Assembly (NCBI GenBank): GCA_014763885.1
Contig: JACXUO010000014.1
Location: 1-56,434, forward strand
DNA: 56,434 nt
Source: Campylobacterales bacterium
GTDB taxonomy: Bacteria; Campylobacterota; Campylobacteria; Campylobacterales; Sulfurovaceae
Direction of reading: 5' to 3'
Made by a program: the position numbers and the translations under genes. Under the pieces are notes generated by a model. That model saw only the letters and a list, made by a program, of their open reading frames with translations, was not told where the DNA came from and ran no database searches. How positions within the stretch are numbered: the first letter of the stretch is position 1; each line of letters starts with the position of its first letter. Shown here one piece after another: positions 1-6,373 of this stretch.

Positions 1-48
1 GAACTGGTAATGATTAAGCGTGAAGAGTTGCTGCAGGATGCAGCCTGA
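1..48 (+). CDS. C-terminal end of an unidentified protein (partial)
   Basis: The window opens inside a reading frame that reads ELVMIKREELLQDAA and stops at a TGA at 46-48. It runs in the same direction as the barrel gene that starts at 113. Only 15 residues are visible, so the product cannot be named. The call rests on an open frame running in from the left edge and could be chance. Confidence 0.35.
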   Translation, partial: ELVMIKREELLQDAA

Positions 49-112
49 TACATAAAAGGTGTTTTGAAATTGCGAACTTTTAAGGGCACTATCAAAACAA
101 CAAGGAGAAGAA

Positions 113-772
113 ATGAAAAAGATAGCATTGTCGTTAGTTTCTGTGGTTGCTCTGAGCAATTTTGCAATGGCAGGTGGAGATATCTCACCTGTAGTGGCTC
201 CCGTAGCAGAAGTTCAATCTAAAAATGTTGTGTATGTGGGTGTCGGATATTCAGCGATGAATATGGATATCGATCATGGGACCTACTTCTCGGATAATTT
301 CACCCATGGTGCATATCCGCTTGATCAAACAGCAACAGATATCGATGCCAATGCATTTATGTTGCTTGCCGGTTATAAATACAATCAATACATCGGTCTG
401 GAATATAGATATACAAGATCGTTCGGTGATCTGGAAGTTGACAGCGAGAGTGGCAGTTATGATGTAAGTGGTGAGCTTTCAAACTCAGCTATTTACCTTA
501 AACCTTCATACACATATGAAAACCTGAACCTATACGGATTGCTTGGATACGGGCGTGTGCTGCTAAGCCTCGATACACCCAGTGACTACTCTGAGAGTGG
601 CTTACAGTGGGGTCTTGGAGCAAGCTATAACATCAACGAGGAAGTCAGTGTCTTTGTAGACTATACCAACCTCTATGATGGTGAAGAGTTTGACGGACTC
701 TACCCGATGCAGGATGTAACGGTTGATTCTATAAATATAGGTGTTATCTACTCATTTACTGACCTGTTTTAG
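113..772 (+). CDS. outer-membrane beta-barrel protein (OmpA-like/OMP_b-brl type)
   Basis: This 219-residue protein has a clear signal peptide (basic MKK, hydrophobic core, AMA cleavage near residue 20). Alternating polar and aromatic strands follow, and the protein ends in a strand with terminal aromatic F, as in small 8-stranded outer-membrane barrels. An AAGGAGA ribosome site lies 5 bases before the ATG. The mature N-terminus begins GGDISPV, almost the same as the porin encoded at 45329-46447 (GGDITPV). Its ligand or role cannot be read from sequence; porin-like, adhesion or structural roles are all possible. The barrel class is inferred from signal peptide, strand pattern and C-terminal phenylalanine. 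Confidence 0.8.
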   Translation: MKKIALSLVSVVALSNFAMAGGDISPVVAPVAEVQSKNVVYVGVGYSAMNMDIDHGTYFSDNFTHGAYPLDQTATDIDANAFMLLAGYKYNQYIGLEYRYTRSFGDLEVDSESGSYDVSGELSNSAIYLKPSYTYENLNLYGLLGYGRVLLSLDTPSDYSESGLQWGLGASYNINEEVSVFVDYTNLYDGEEFDGLYPMQDVTVDSINIGVIYSFTDLF

Positions 773-983
773 GCATCAATAAGCATCTAATCCGGCTCTC
801 GGAAGTGTTTCAGACTGCCTCTCTGCATGCCGTACTGCATCATGGCGGGGGAGAGGGTGTCTTCATCCTCCCTGATGCTGGTCTCTTCGGAAAGACTCCC
901 CTATATACTTTCGTTTCTTTCAATGTTATCTCCTGTGACAGAGGATATGGAGAGAGATTTTTGATCGTTGATCCAATTAGTGT

Positions 984-989
984 TATAAT
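984..989 (+). promoter_or_regulatory. -10 box TATAAT upstream of the thioesterase gene
   Basis: A perfect TATAAT lies 24 bases before the ATG at 1013, in an AT-rich patch, with an AGGAAG ribosome site between. The rest of the 773-1012 gap holds no convincing gene; a 79-codon open frame there has no ribosome site or recognisable protein character. Confidence 0.55.
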
Positions 990-1012
990 TATCAAAAATT
1001 CCAGGAAGCGTT

Positions 1013-1396
1013 ATGCAGTTAAATACCCATCTAAATATCGATAGCTCACTCTGCGGGAAAGTCACCAGGATTGAGGAGGGCTATGCCGAAGTTTTGTTGC
1101 ATACGACACAACAGATGAGTGTGGATGCAGCAGGGTTGGTACACGGTGGTTTTATCTTCGGTGCGGCGGACTATGCAGCGATGAGTGCGGTCAATGATCC
1201 CTATGTGGTACTGGGTGCCTCAAGCTGTAAGTTTACGGCTCCTGTCAGAGTGGGGGATGCTGTGCTCTGCAAGGCGTGTGTAGTGAGTAAAAAAGGAAAG
1301 AAACAAGAGGTGAATGTTAGAGCCTTTGTTGATGAAAAAGCTGTCTTTGAGGGAAGCTTTACAACATTTGTGCTTGAGAAACATGTTTTAGGCTAA
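1013..1396 (+). CDS. PaaI-family hotdog thioesterase
   Basis: The protein has 127 residues, a normal length for a single hotdog domain. The motif VHGGFIFGAADYAAM near residue 43 matches the helix-capping HGG region of PaaI/YbgC-like acyl-CoA thioesterases, and KFTAPVRVGD is the usual central strand. The expected reaction is hydrolysis of acyl- or aryl-CoA thioesters in the cytoplasm; the substrate cannot be predicted. An AGGAAG ribosome site sits 5-6 bases before the ATG. The gene ends only four bases before the hairpin repeat array that starts at 1400, so its transcript probably runs into the array. Confidence 0.85.
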   Translation: MQLNTHLNIDSSLCGKVTRIEEGYAEVLLHTTQQMSVDAAGLVHGGFIFGAADYAAMSAVNDPYVVLGASSCKFTAPVRVGDAVLCKACVVSKKGKKQEVNVRAFVDEKAVFEGSFTTFVLEKHVLG

Positions 1397-1433
1397 AATG
1401 CCTGCGCGGCTCACTGCGTTCCGACCTGCCTCC

Positions 1434-1456
1434 AGTGGTGCATTCTGCACATCACT
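1434..1456. repeat. family A hairpin, unit 1
   Basis: The stem is AGTG + GTGCA, loop TTC, TGCAC, bulge AT, CACT. It occupies the same position and has the same bulge as the hairpin at 1616-1639, with different stem bases. Confidence 0.7.
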
Positions 1457-1547
1457 TTCGCTTCCGAGCTTACAAAAGCCTTGTGCTTGCACTCTCTGTG
1501 AGAAAGCAGTTTGCCTTTGCTTAACAGCTTTCATGGTTCCGAAGAAC

Positions 1548-1571
1548 TGATCGTAAAGCAGTTTACGATCA
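1548..1571. repeat. family A second hairpin, unit 2
   Basis: TGATCGTAAA pairs with TTTACGATCA around the loop GCAG, a perfect 10-bp stem. It follows GGTTCCGAA at 1536-1544. Confidence 0.7.
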
Positions 1572-1615
1572 TATTGTTCTTGCCTGCGCGGGTCGCTTTG
1601 CTCCACGTTGCCTTC

Positions 1616-1639
1616 AGCGGTACACAAGTGTACATCGCT
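1616..1639. repeat. family A hairpin, unit 3
   Basis: The stem is AGCG + GTACAC, loop AA, GTGTAC, bulge AT, CGCT. Relative to the hairpin at 1434-1456 both sides of the stem have changed together, so base pairing is kept. Confidence 0.7.
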
Positions 1640-1652
1640 TTCGGTTCCGAAG

Positions 1653-2084
1653 CTACAAACGACAAACTGTTGTCGTCCCGCTGAACCATACATCTCCTAT
1701 CTCGATTACCGAACAGCCCGGGGTATGGCCGGGGAAGTGGCGGAATCTGATCTTGACTCCTTCCAGCTCGATCTCTTCATCCTCCTCTATCAGTATGTCC
1801 GGTTGGCTTGGCGGTGTACCCTGGGAGAAGGGATCATTTGCAAGCATAAAGGCATCGCCTTTCGGGCAGTAGATCGGAAGATTGAGTCTCTTCTGAACCT
1901 CGGCATTGCTCCAGACATGGTCGAAGTGTCCGTGTGTGTTGAGGATCGCCACGGGGTGGGTGACGTTGTTGAGTACCCAGCTGGTAGCACCGACACCGGG
2001 GTCGATGATAAACTCTTTCCCCTCTACTGTGGCGATATAGCAGTTGGTCTGATAGGGGCCCATGGGTTGCATTTTGATTTGCAT
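1653..2084 (-). pseudogene. truncated MBL-fold metallo-hydrolase (GloB-like)
   Basis: The intact part carries the metallo-beta-lactamase signature THGHFDH (near residue 50) and the later zinc-ligand region PGHTPG, as in hydroxyacylglutathione hydrolase-like enzymes. The family then normally continues with a GDTLF-type motif and about 50-60 more residues. Here the frame reads DVWFSG and immediately runs into the hairpin array as TTTVCRL-stop. The bridging aspartate and C-terminal domain are therefore lost, and the protein is probably inactive. The start is the ATG at 2082-2084, chosen for its GAGGAG ribosome site. No remainder of the gene is seen on the other side of the array. Confidence 0.75.
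1659..1676. repeat. family A second hairpin, unit 3
   Basis: ACGACAA pairs with TTGTCGT around loop ACTG. It is nearly the same as the hairpin at 47409-47432. The end of this stem is the break point of the truncated hydrolase gene. Confidence 0.7.
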
Positions 2085-2086
2085 GT

Positions 2087-2092
2087 TATAAT
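2087..2092 (+). promoter_or_regulatory. -10 box TATAAT for the DUF455 gene, possibly leaderless
   Basis: A perfect TATAAT ends 7 bases before the ATG at 2100, so transcription would begin at or next to the start codon. No ribosome site is visible on this strand. The same 15 bases carry the ribosome site of the divergent hydrolase gene on the other strand. Confidence 0.45.
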
Positions 2093-2099
2093 TCTCCTC

Positions 2100-2930
2100 A
2101 TGAATATGCAAGATAGTAACTTTTATCACTTATTGGAAACCGCGATACGCAGTGATGATATCGAGTTCAAAGAGCAGCTGGTCTCGCAATGTCTGGAGTA
2201 TTGTAACCAAAATTCGGTTAGCCTACCGCAGGATTTTGCACCGGCAGTGTTTGAAGCACCTTCGTATGCTTCCAAGTGTACGATTGTTAACCCGCGGGAG
2301 CTCCCTGCACGGAAGGAGTTTGATGCCCCTGAAGGTTTGGCAACACTGGTGCATGCCATTGCGCATATCGAGTACTCGGCGATCGATCTCGCACTCGATG
2401 CGGTCTACCGTTTCCCACAGATGCCGCTCTCTTACAAAACAGACTGGCTGGTGGTGGCCGAAGATGAGATACGCCATTATAAAATGCTAAGTGAACTGCT
2501 GGATGCTTTGGGGTATCACTACGGCGACTTCCCGGTGCATTGCGGGCTTTTTGATGCGGCTGCACATACGGCACATGCGTTGCTTGACCGTATGGCGGTT
2601 GTTCCCCGCTACTATGAGGCGAGCGGACTGGATGTCAATCCCCAGATCATCAAAAAGCTTGAGAACAGACGCAAAAACCCGCTTGTTGCCAGGCTGATCG
2701 ATGCCTTGAATGTCATCTATGAGGAAGAGATCGAGCATGTCCACAAGGGGGACAAGTGGTTCAAGTACCTTTGTGCCCAACAGGGGCTGGAGGAATCGGT
2801 CTATTTCGAGATACTGGAACGTTACAAGCTCCTGAGCAAACACCGCCCACATATCAACGTGAATGCAAGGAAAGAGGCAGGGTTCACCTGCAGCGAGATC
2901 AAAAAGCTGGGGGCAAAAACGTGCGAATAG
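2100..2930 (+). CDS. DUF455 ferritin-like protein
   Basis: The protein has 276 residues from the ATG at 2100. The open frame extends further left, but that part lies antisense to the hydrolase and is rejected. The pattern of a ferritin-like four-helix bundle is visible: HIEYSAIDLALDA, then EDEIRHYKML, and later EEEIEHVHKGDKWF, giving paired Glu and His ligands for a di-metal site. These features match DUF455 (MiaE-like fold) proteins, whose function is poorly defined; an oxidative or hydroxylating activity is a family-level guess. The last 10 bases overlap the GTG start of lpxK, so the two genes are probably co-transcribed. Confidence 0.8.
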   Translation: MNMQDSNFYHLLETAIRSDDIEFKEQLVSQCLEYCNQNSVSLPQDFAPAVFEAPSYASKCTIVNPRELPARKEFDAPEGLATLVHAIAHIEYSAIDLALDAVYRFPQMPLSYKTDWLVVAEDEIRHYKMLSELLDALGYHYGDFPVHCGLFDAAAHTAHALLDRMAVVPRYYEASGLDVNPQIIKKLENRRKNPLVARLIDALNVIYEEEIEHVHKGDKWFKYLCAQQGLEESVYFEILERYKLLSKHRPHINVNARKEAGFTCSEIKKLGAKTCE

Positions 2931-3835
2931 ATCAGGCCTATGAGCAGCTCCTCTTCTCCCCGAGATGGTACCATCTGCCGCTTATCGCGCTGTTGCTTCC
3001 TCTCTCGCTTCTCTACGGTACTTTGATGTGGATCAGGAGAGTGTCCGCTTCCCGGGAGGATTTCGGTATCCCTATTGTAAGTATAGGAAACCTGATCGTC
3101 GGAGGAAGCGGCAAAACACCATTTGCTATCGCTTTGGCTTCAGGTATGGAGGATGTAGCGATCGTCTCCCGAGGATATGGCAGAAAAAGCAAAGGGCTGG
3201 TTGAGGTAAGCAAAAACGGCAAGATACTGGCTAGGGTAGAGCAGAGCGGTGACGAGCCGATGCTCATGGCGCTGTCGCTCCCCCGTGCCTCTGTGATCGT
3301 GAGCGAAGACCGGATTGCGGCGATCACTCTGGCCAGGAAGCAGGGGGCAAAACTCATTATACTTGATGATGGTTTCAACCGTGTCGGGATCAAAAAGTTC
3401 GAGGTTCTTCTCGAGCCCGAAACGATACGGAACTATCTTCCTTTCCCTGCCGGGCCATTCAGGGAGTTTTGGTTTACGCGAAAATATGCGGATCTCGTTG
3501 CCAGAGAGGGGAGGGATTTTACGCGGGTAGTGGAGATAGACCAGCCGCGATCAAAAATGCTGCTAGTGACCGCGATCGCAAATCCCCAAAGGCTTGAGGG
3601 ATATCTCCCCGAAGAGGTCGTAGGAAAGGTCTGTCTCCGCGACCACGAGTATTTTGATGAAGGAGAGATCAGAAAGCTGATGGAGGAGTATGGTGCTGAT
3701 TCGATACTCTGCACCTCCAAGGACAGGGTGAAAATGCAGGATTTTTACCTGCCGATCTCCGAGCTGAAGCTCAAACTAAACATAGAAGATGATATAATAA
3801 AGAGAATTCAATCGTATATTCAATCAAGTCTATAA
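2921..3835 (+). CDS. lpxK: tetraacyldisaccharide 4'-kinase
   Basis: LpxK transfers phosphate from ATP to the 4' position of the lipid A disaccharide at the inner membrane. The 304-residue protein has an N-terminal hydrophobic segment (about residues 16-37) and then GNLIVGGSGKTP, the characteristic LpxK form of the P-loop. SRGYGRK and DDGFNR follow, both typical of the family. The GTG at 2921 is chosen because it overlaps the DUF455 stop by 10 bases and gives the normal N-terminus; an upstream ATG in frame would add 55 residues antisense-like to the family pattern. The protein is slightly short for the family, which is usual in Campylobacterota. With the msbA-like gene at 52253 it shows a lipid A-type envelope. 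Confidence 0.93.
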   Translation: MRIDQAYEQLLFSPRWYHLPLIALLLPLSLLYGTLMWIRRVSASREDFGIPIVSIGNLIVGGSGKTPFAIALASGMEDVAIVSRGYGRKSKGLVEVSKNGKILARVEQSGDEPMLMALSLPRASVIVSEDRIAAITLARKQGAKLIILDDGFNRVGIKKFEVLLEPETIRNYLPFPAGPFREFWFTRKYADLVAREGRDFTRVVEIDQPRSKMLLVTAIANPQRLEGYLPEEVVGKVCLRDHEYFDEGEIRKLMEEYGADSILCTSKDRVKMQDFYLPISELKLKLNIEDDIIKRIQSYIQSSL

Positions 3836-3942
3836 AAGTCGGTTTTGACAGGTATAAGGGGAGCCCCGTAAAGGGCACCGCGGTGCGAGGGGATACTGAC
3901 GAAGCGTTTTTTTAGAAGACTTGTCCAAAAGGATTCTGTGTA
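3836..3942. other. intergenic stretch with a 12-bp palindrome and T7 run
   Basis: Between lpxK and argB lies a GC-rich patch containing CCCGTAAAGGG and the perfect palindrome GCACCGCGGTGC (about 3878-3889), flanked by CCCC and GGGG that could form an outer stem. A T7 run follows about 20 bases later. It may be a terminator for lpxK or a repeat remnant. An AAGGATT ribosome-like site precedes the argB ATG. Confidence 0.35.
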
Positions 3943-4794
3943 ATGAGAGACAATCTGGAAATAGTAAAAACACTGCATGAAGCGTTACCCTATATCAAAC
4001 GCTTTGCAAATGAAAAGATCGTGATCAAATATGGCGGAGCAGCACAGACAACCCCTGAGCTCAAAGAACAGTTCGCACGTGACATCGTACTGCTGCATTT
4101 AGTGGGAATGAAACCGATCATCGTGCATGGTGGCGGACCGAGTATTAATAGACTCTTGGCTGATTTGAATATTGGTACGACATTTGTTGATGGGCAGCGT
4201 GTTACGACAAGAGAAGTGATGCGTATCGTGGAGATGGTGCTTAGCGGTGAAGTCAATAAAGAGATCGTTTCACTGCTTGACAACCATGGAACCAAAGCGA
4301 TCGGTATCTCGGGCAAAGATGGCGGATTCCTCAAAGGGATTCCCAAAGATTTTGAGAACTTCGGTTATACAGGAAGGATCGAACATATCAATCCTGATAT
4401 CGTGAATAATATCATTGAGGATGGGGCAGTACCAGTCATCGCACCTATCGCAGGAAGCGATACGATCGGGCACCCGGGGTTTAATATCAATGCGGATCTG
4501 GCAGCCAGCAAGATCGCGGTTGCGCTCAAGGCGCGGAAAGTACTCTTTTTGACGGATACCCCGGGCGTGTTGGACAAGAATATGGAGCTCATCACCAATC
4601 TTGATATTGATAAAACAGAAGCGCTCAAACGTGACGGGACGATACAGGGTGGTATGGTGCCGAAGGTTGATGCCTGTATCGAAGCGCTGCGTGGCGGGGT
4701 CAGAAAAGCACATATCATTGACGGCCGTGTTCAGCACTCTCTGCTGCTGGAGATACTGACAAGTTCAGGTATCGGTACCTGTATTGAATTATAA
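3943..4794 (+). CDS. argB: acetylglutamate kinase
   Basis: ArgB phosphorylates N-acetylglutamate, the second step of arginine synthesis, in the cytoplasm. The 283 residues match the family length. Visible motifs are KYGG near residue 29 (phosphate-binding lysine), HGGGPSIN near 62 (nucleotide and substrate glycine loop), DGQRVTT, and the C-terminal DGTIQGGMVPKV region that binds ATP. The N-terminal helix preceding KYGG is typical of hexameric, arginine-inhibited forms, but feedback control is not proven here. The gene stands alone between lpxK and a candidate small RNA whose -10 box overlaps the argB stop codon. Confidence 0.96.
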   Translation: MRDNLEIVKTLHEALPYIKRFANEKIVIKYGGAAQTTPELKEQFARDIVLLHLVGMKPIIVHGGGPSINRLLADLNIGTTFVDGQRVTTREVMRIVEMVLSGEVNKEIVSLLDNHGTKAIGISGKDGGFLKGIPKDFENFGYTGRIEHINPDIVNNIIEDGAVPVIAPIAGSDTIGHPGFNINADLAASKIAVALKARKVLFLTDTPGVLDKNMELITNLDIDKTEALKRDGTIQGGMVPKVDACIEALRGGVRKAHIIDGRVQHSLLLEILTSSGIGTCIEL

Positions 4795-4795
4795 T
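4790..4795 (+). promoter_or_regulatory. -10 box TATAAT overlapping the argB stop
   Basis: A perfect TATAAT overlaps the TAA of argB. Transcription from it would start near 4802, directly before a strong hairpin at 4809-4841. Confidence 0.4.
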
Positions 4796-4801
4796 ATGGT
4801 G

Positions 4802-4880
4802 CAGTGACCATAGAACCGAAAGTTAAGCTTTCCGTTCTATGAATATAGACGGCTTTATCTCTTTTGTCGTCTACTTTTTT
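4802..4880 (+). ncRNA. candidate small RNA with two hairpins and T6 terminator
   Basis: Downstream of the TATAAT at 4790 lies a 14-bp stem with one C-C mismatch (4809-4822 with 4828-4841, loop TTAAG). A second, weaker hairpin follows (TAGACG 4846-4851 with CGTCTA 4868-4873) and then CTTTTTT. Promoter, structured body and terminator-like end make a compact unit of about 79 bases. No known RNA family was recognised, and the structure could simply be the argB terminator region. Confidence 0.35.
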
Positions 4881-5134
4881 CCACAAGCATAGGGGCAGAG
4901 TTGAAATACTGTTTGATCATGCTTATCTTTCCAAAGAAGCTGCCAGAGCGAAGAATGCTAATCACTGCATCCCGTTAGACCGATGTGATATCAGTGAAGC
5001 TTACGCTCTTTACGGCTGCCTGAAAAGCGTATTTCCGCTTTATTCAAAGAGTGGCAATCATAGACTTTATGAGAGGAAATAGGCTATCAGCATGGCATAT
5101 GGATCTCTGCCCGCCTTCCTTAGCAAAGATTGGC
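4881..5134 (+). other. gap with an unrecognised open frame
   Basis: An open frame of 72 codons covers 4864-5082, but it begins inside the terminator-like hairpin, has no ribosome site and its translation matches nothing I know. It may be the remains of a decayed gene. Nothing else is seen here. Confidence 0.2.
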
Positions 5135-5140
5135 TATAAT
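5135..5140 (+). promoter_or_regulatory. -10 box TATAAT for thrC
   Basis: A perfect TATAAT lies 30 bases before the thrC ATG at 5171, with an AGGAAA ribosome site between them. Confidence 0.55.
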
Positions 5141-5170
5141 ACCGCAACTTATAAATATAGGAAATAGTTG

Positions 5171-6365
5171 ATGCAATTTATCGAAACACGCGGCAATGAT
5201 GGACAGAAACCTGTTTCAGTCTCTTTTTCTGAAGCAATCTTGAGCCCGAGTGCAAGTTTTGGAGGACTCTATGTACCGGAGTCACTTCCCCGTCTTAACC
5301 AGGCATATCTTGAATCCCATCTGAAGAGTCATTACAAAACACTGGCGATCGATTTTTTAGAAAAATTCGGTATCGATATTGAGAGAGAGGTACTTGAGGA
5401 GGCACTGAAGCGATATGATGCGTTTGATGACCCTTCAAACCCTGTACCGCTTACACAGATCGAAGAGGACTGTTTCGTTTCCGAACTCTATCATGGTCCC
5501 ACACGTGCATTTAAAGATATGGCACTGCAGCCTTTTGGGTATGTACTTTCCAAACTGGCACAGCAGAAAAACGAAAACTATCTGATCATGGCTGCAACAA
5601 GCGGCGATACAGGACCGGCAACTCTGGAGACCTTCAAGAACCAAAAGAACGTCAAGGTCGCCTGTCTCTATCCTGATGGGGGTACCTCGGATGTACAGAG
5701 ACTCCAGATGGTCACAGAGGATGGTGAAAATCTCAAAGTGATCGGTGTCAAAGGAAACTTCGATGATACGCAGAACACGCTGAAGGAACTGCTTGCTTCT
5801 GAAGACTTTAAAGCTGAGTTGAAAGCGCATAATATCAAACTTTCTGCAGCAAACTCGGTCAATTTCGGGCGTATTATCTTCCAGATCATCTACCATATTC
5901 ACTCATGACAAGTTCGGTGCCGAACGTACCAAAGTATTGATGGAATCCCTGGCGAATACAGGGAAGTATCAGCTTACAGAGGATGAGGTCGCAGCGATGC
6001 GAGAGGATTTTGCCGCTTCATTCTCTGATGATGAAGAGTGTGAAAATGTAATCGGTGAATATGCGGAAAAAGGGTATATCATGGACCCTCATACAGCTAC
6101 ATGTATGAAAGCCTACCAGACACTCAGAGAGAAGCCATTGAAAACGGTAGTCTACTCGACTGCAGAGTGGACAAAATTCTCTCCTACTGTATCTAAAGCA
6201 CTTGGAAAAGAGGTGGAGGGAGATATTGCTGCACTCAAGATAGTAAGTGAATCTGCCAACGTTAATGTTCCTGATATGATCAAAGCACTTTTTGATAAGC
6301 CTATTAAACATACTGTAGTCGTCGATAAGGAAAATATCAAAGGAGAGATGCTGAGCTTCCTGTAG
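5171..6365 (+). pseudogene. thrC: threonine synthase with internal deletion and frameshift
   Basis: Threonine synthase turns O-phosphohomoserine into threonine using PLP. The 5' part (5171-5908, 245 residues) is a normal N-terminal half: GGLYVPE, and the PLP lysine in GPTRAFKDMALQPFG at about residue 115, then AATSGDTGPATLE. It reaches GRIIFQIIYHIHS and stops at TGA. The C-terminal part resumes at once in another frame (DKFGAERTKVLMES..., 5907-6365, about 152 residues). Together about 397 residues are present where the family has about 480-490, so some 80-100 residues, including the SGNFGN phosphate-binding loop region, are missing. This is a deletion that also shifts the frame, not a simple one-base error. 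The promoter and ribosome site look intact. Confidence 0.88.
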
Positions 6366-6373
6366 TTCGGTAT

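Larger units (their letters stand above)
1400..1676. repeat. three-unit hairpin repeat array (family A)
   Basis: This GC-rich, non-coding array has about three degenerate units, at roughly 1400-1471, 1472-1571 and 1580-1676. A typical unit has a GCCTGCGCGG-type core, a first hairpin, GGTTCCGAA (or CTTCCGAG), and in at least two units a second hairpin with a four-base loop. In units 1 and 3 the first hairpin keeps its shape (a 4-bp outer stem, a 5-6 bp inner stem and a two-base AT bulge on the 3' side) while the stem bases differ in a paired way. The middle unit is more degenerate (GAAAGC...GCTTTC). A related copy lies at 47313-47432, sharing CGGGTCGCTTTGCTCCAC exactly. The array truncates the metallo-hydrolase gene on its right side. 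No transposase is present. Confidence 0.75.

Noticed and set aside
805-1044. Open frame of 79 codons between the barrel gene and the thioesterase gene
   Set aside because: There is no ribosome site, no recognisable protein character, and it overlaps the promoter and start of the thioesterase gene.
1388-1693. 101-codon minus-strand open frame across the hairpin array
   Set aside because: The sequence is a repeat with palindromes; the translation is low in structure and the frame is open by composition.
1608-2099. N-terminal extension of the DUF455 frame by 164 codons
   Set aside because: It lies antisense to the metallo-hydrolase and in the repeat array; the ATG at 2100 gives the normal protein.
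4864-5082. 72-codon open frame after argB
   Set aside because: It starts inside a terminator-like hairpin, has no ribosome site and no known relatives that I can recall.
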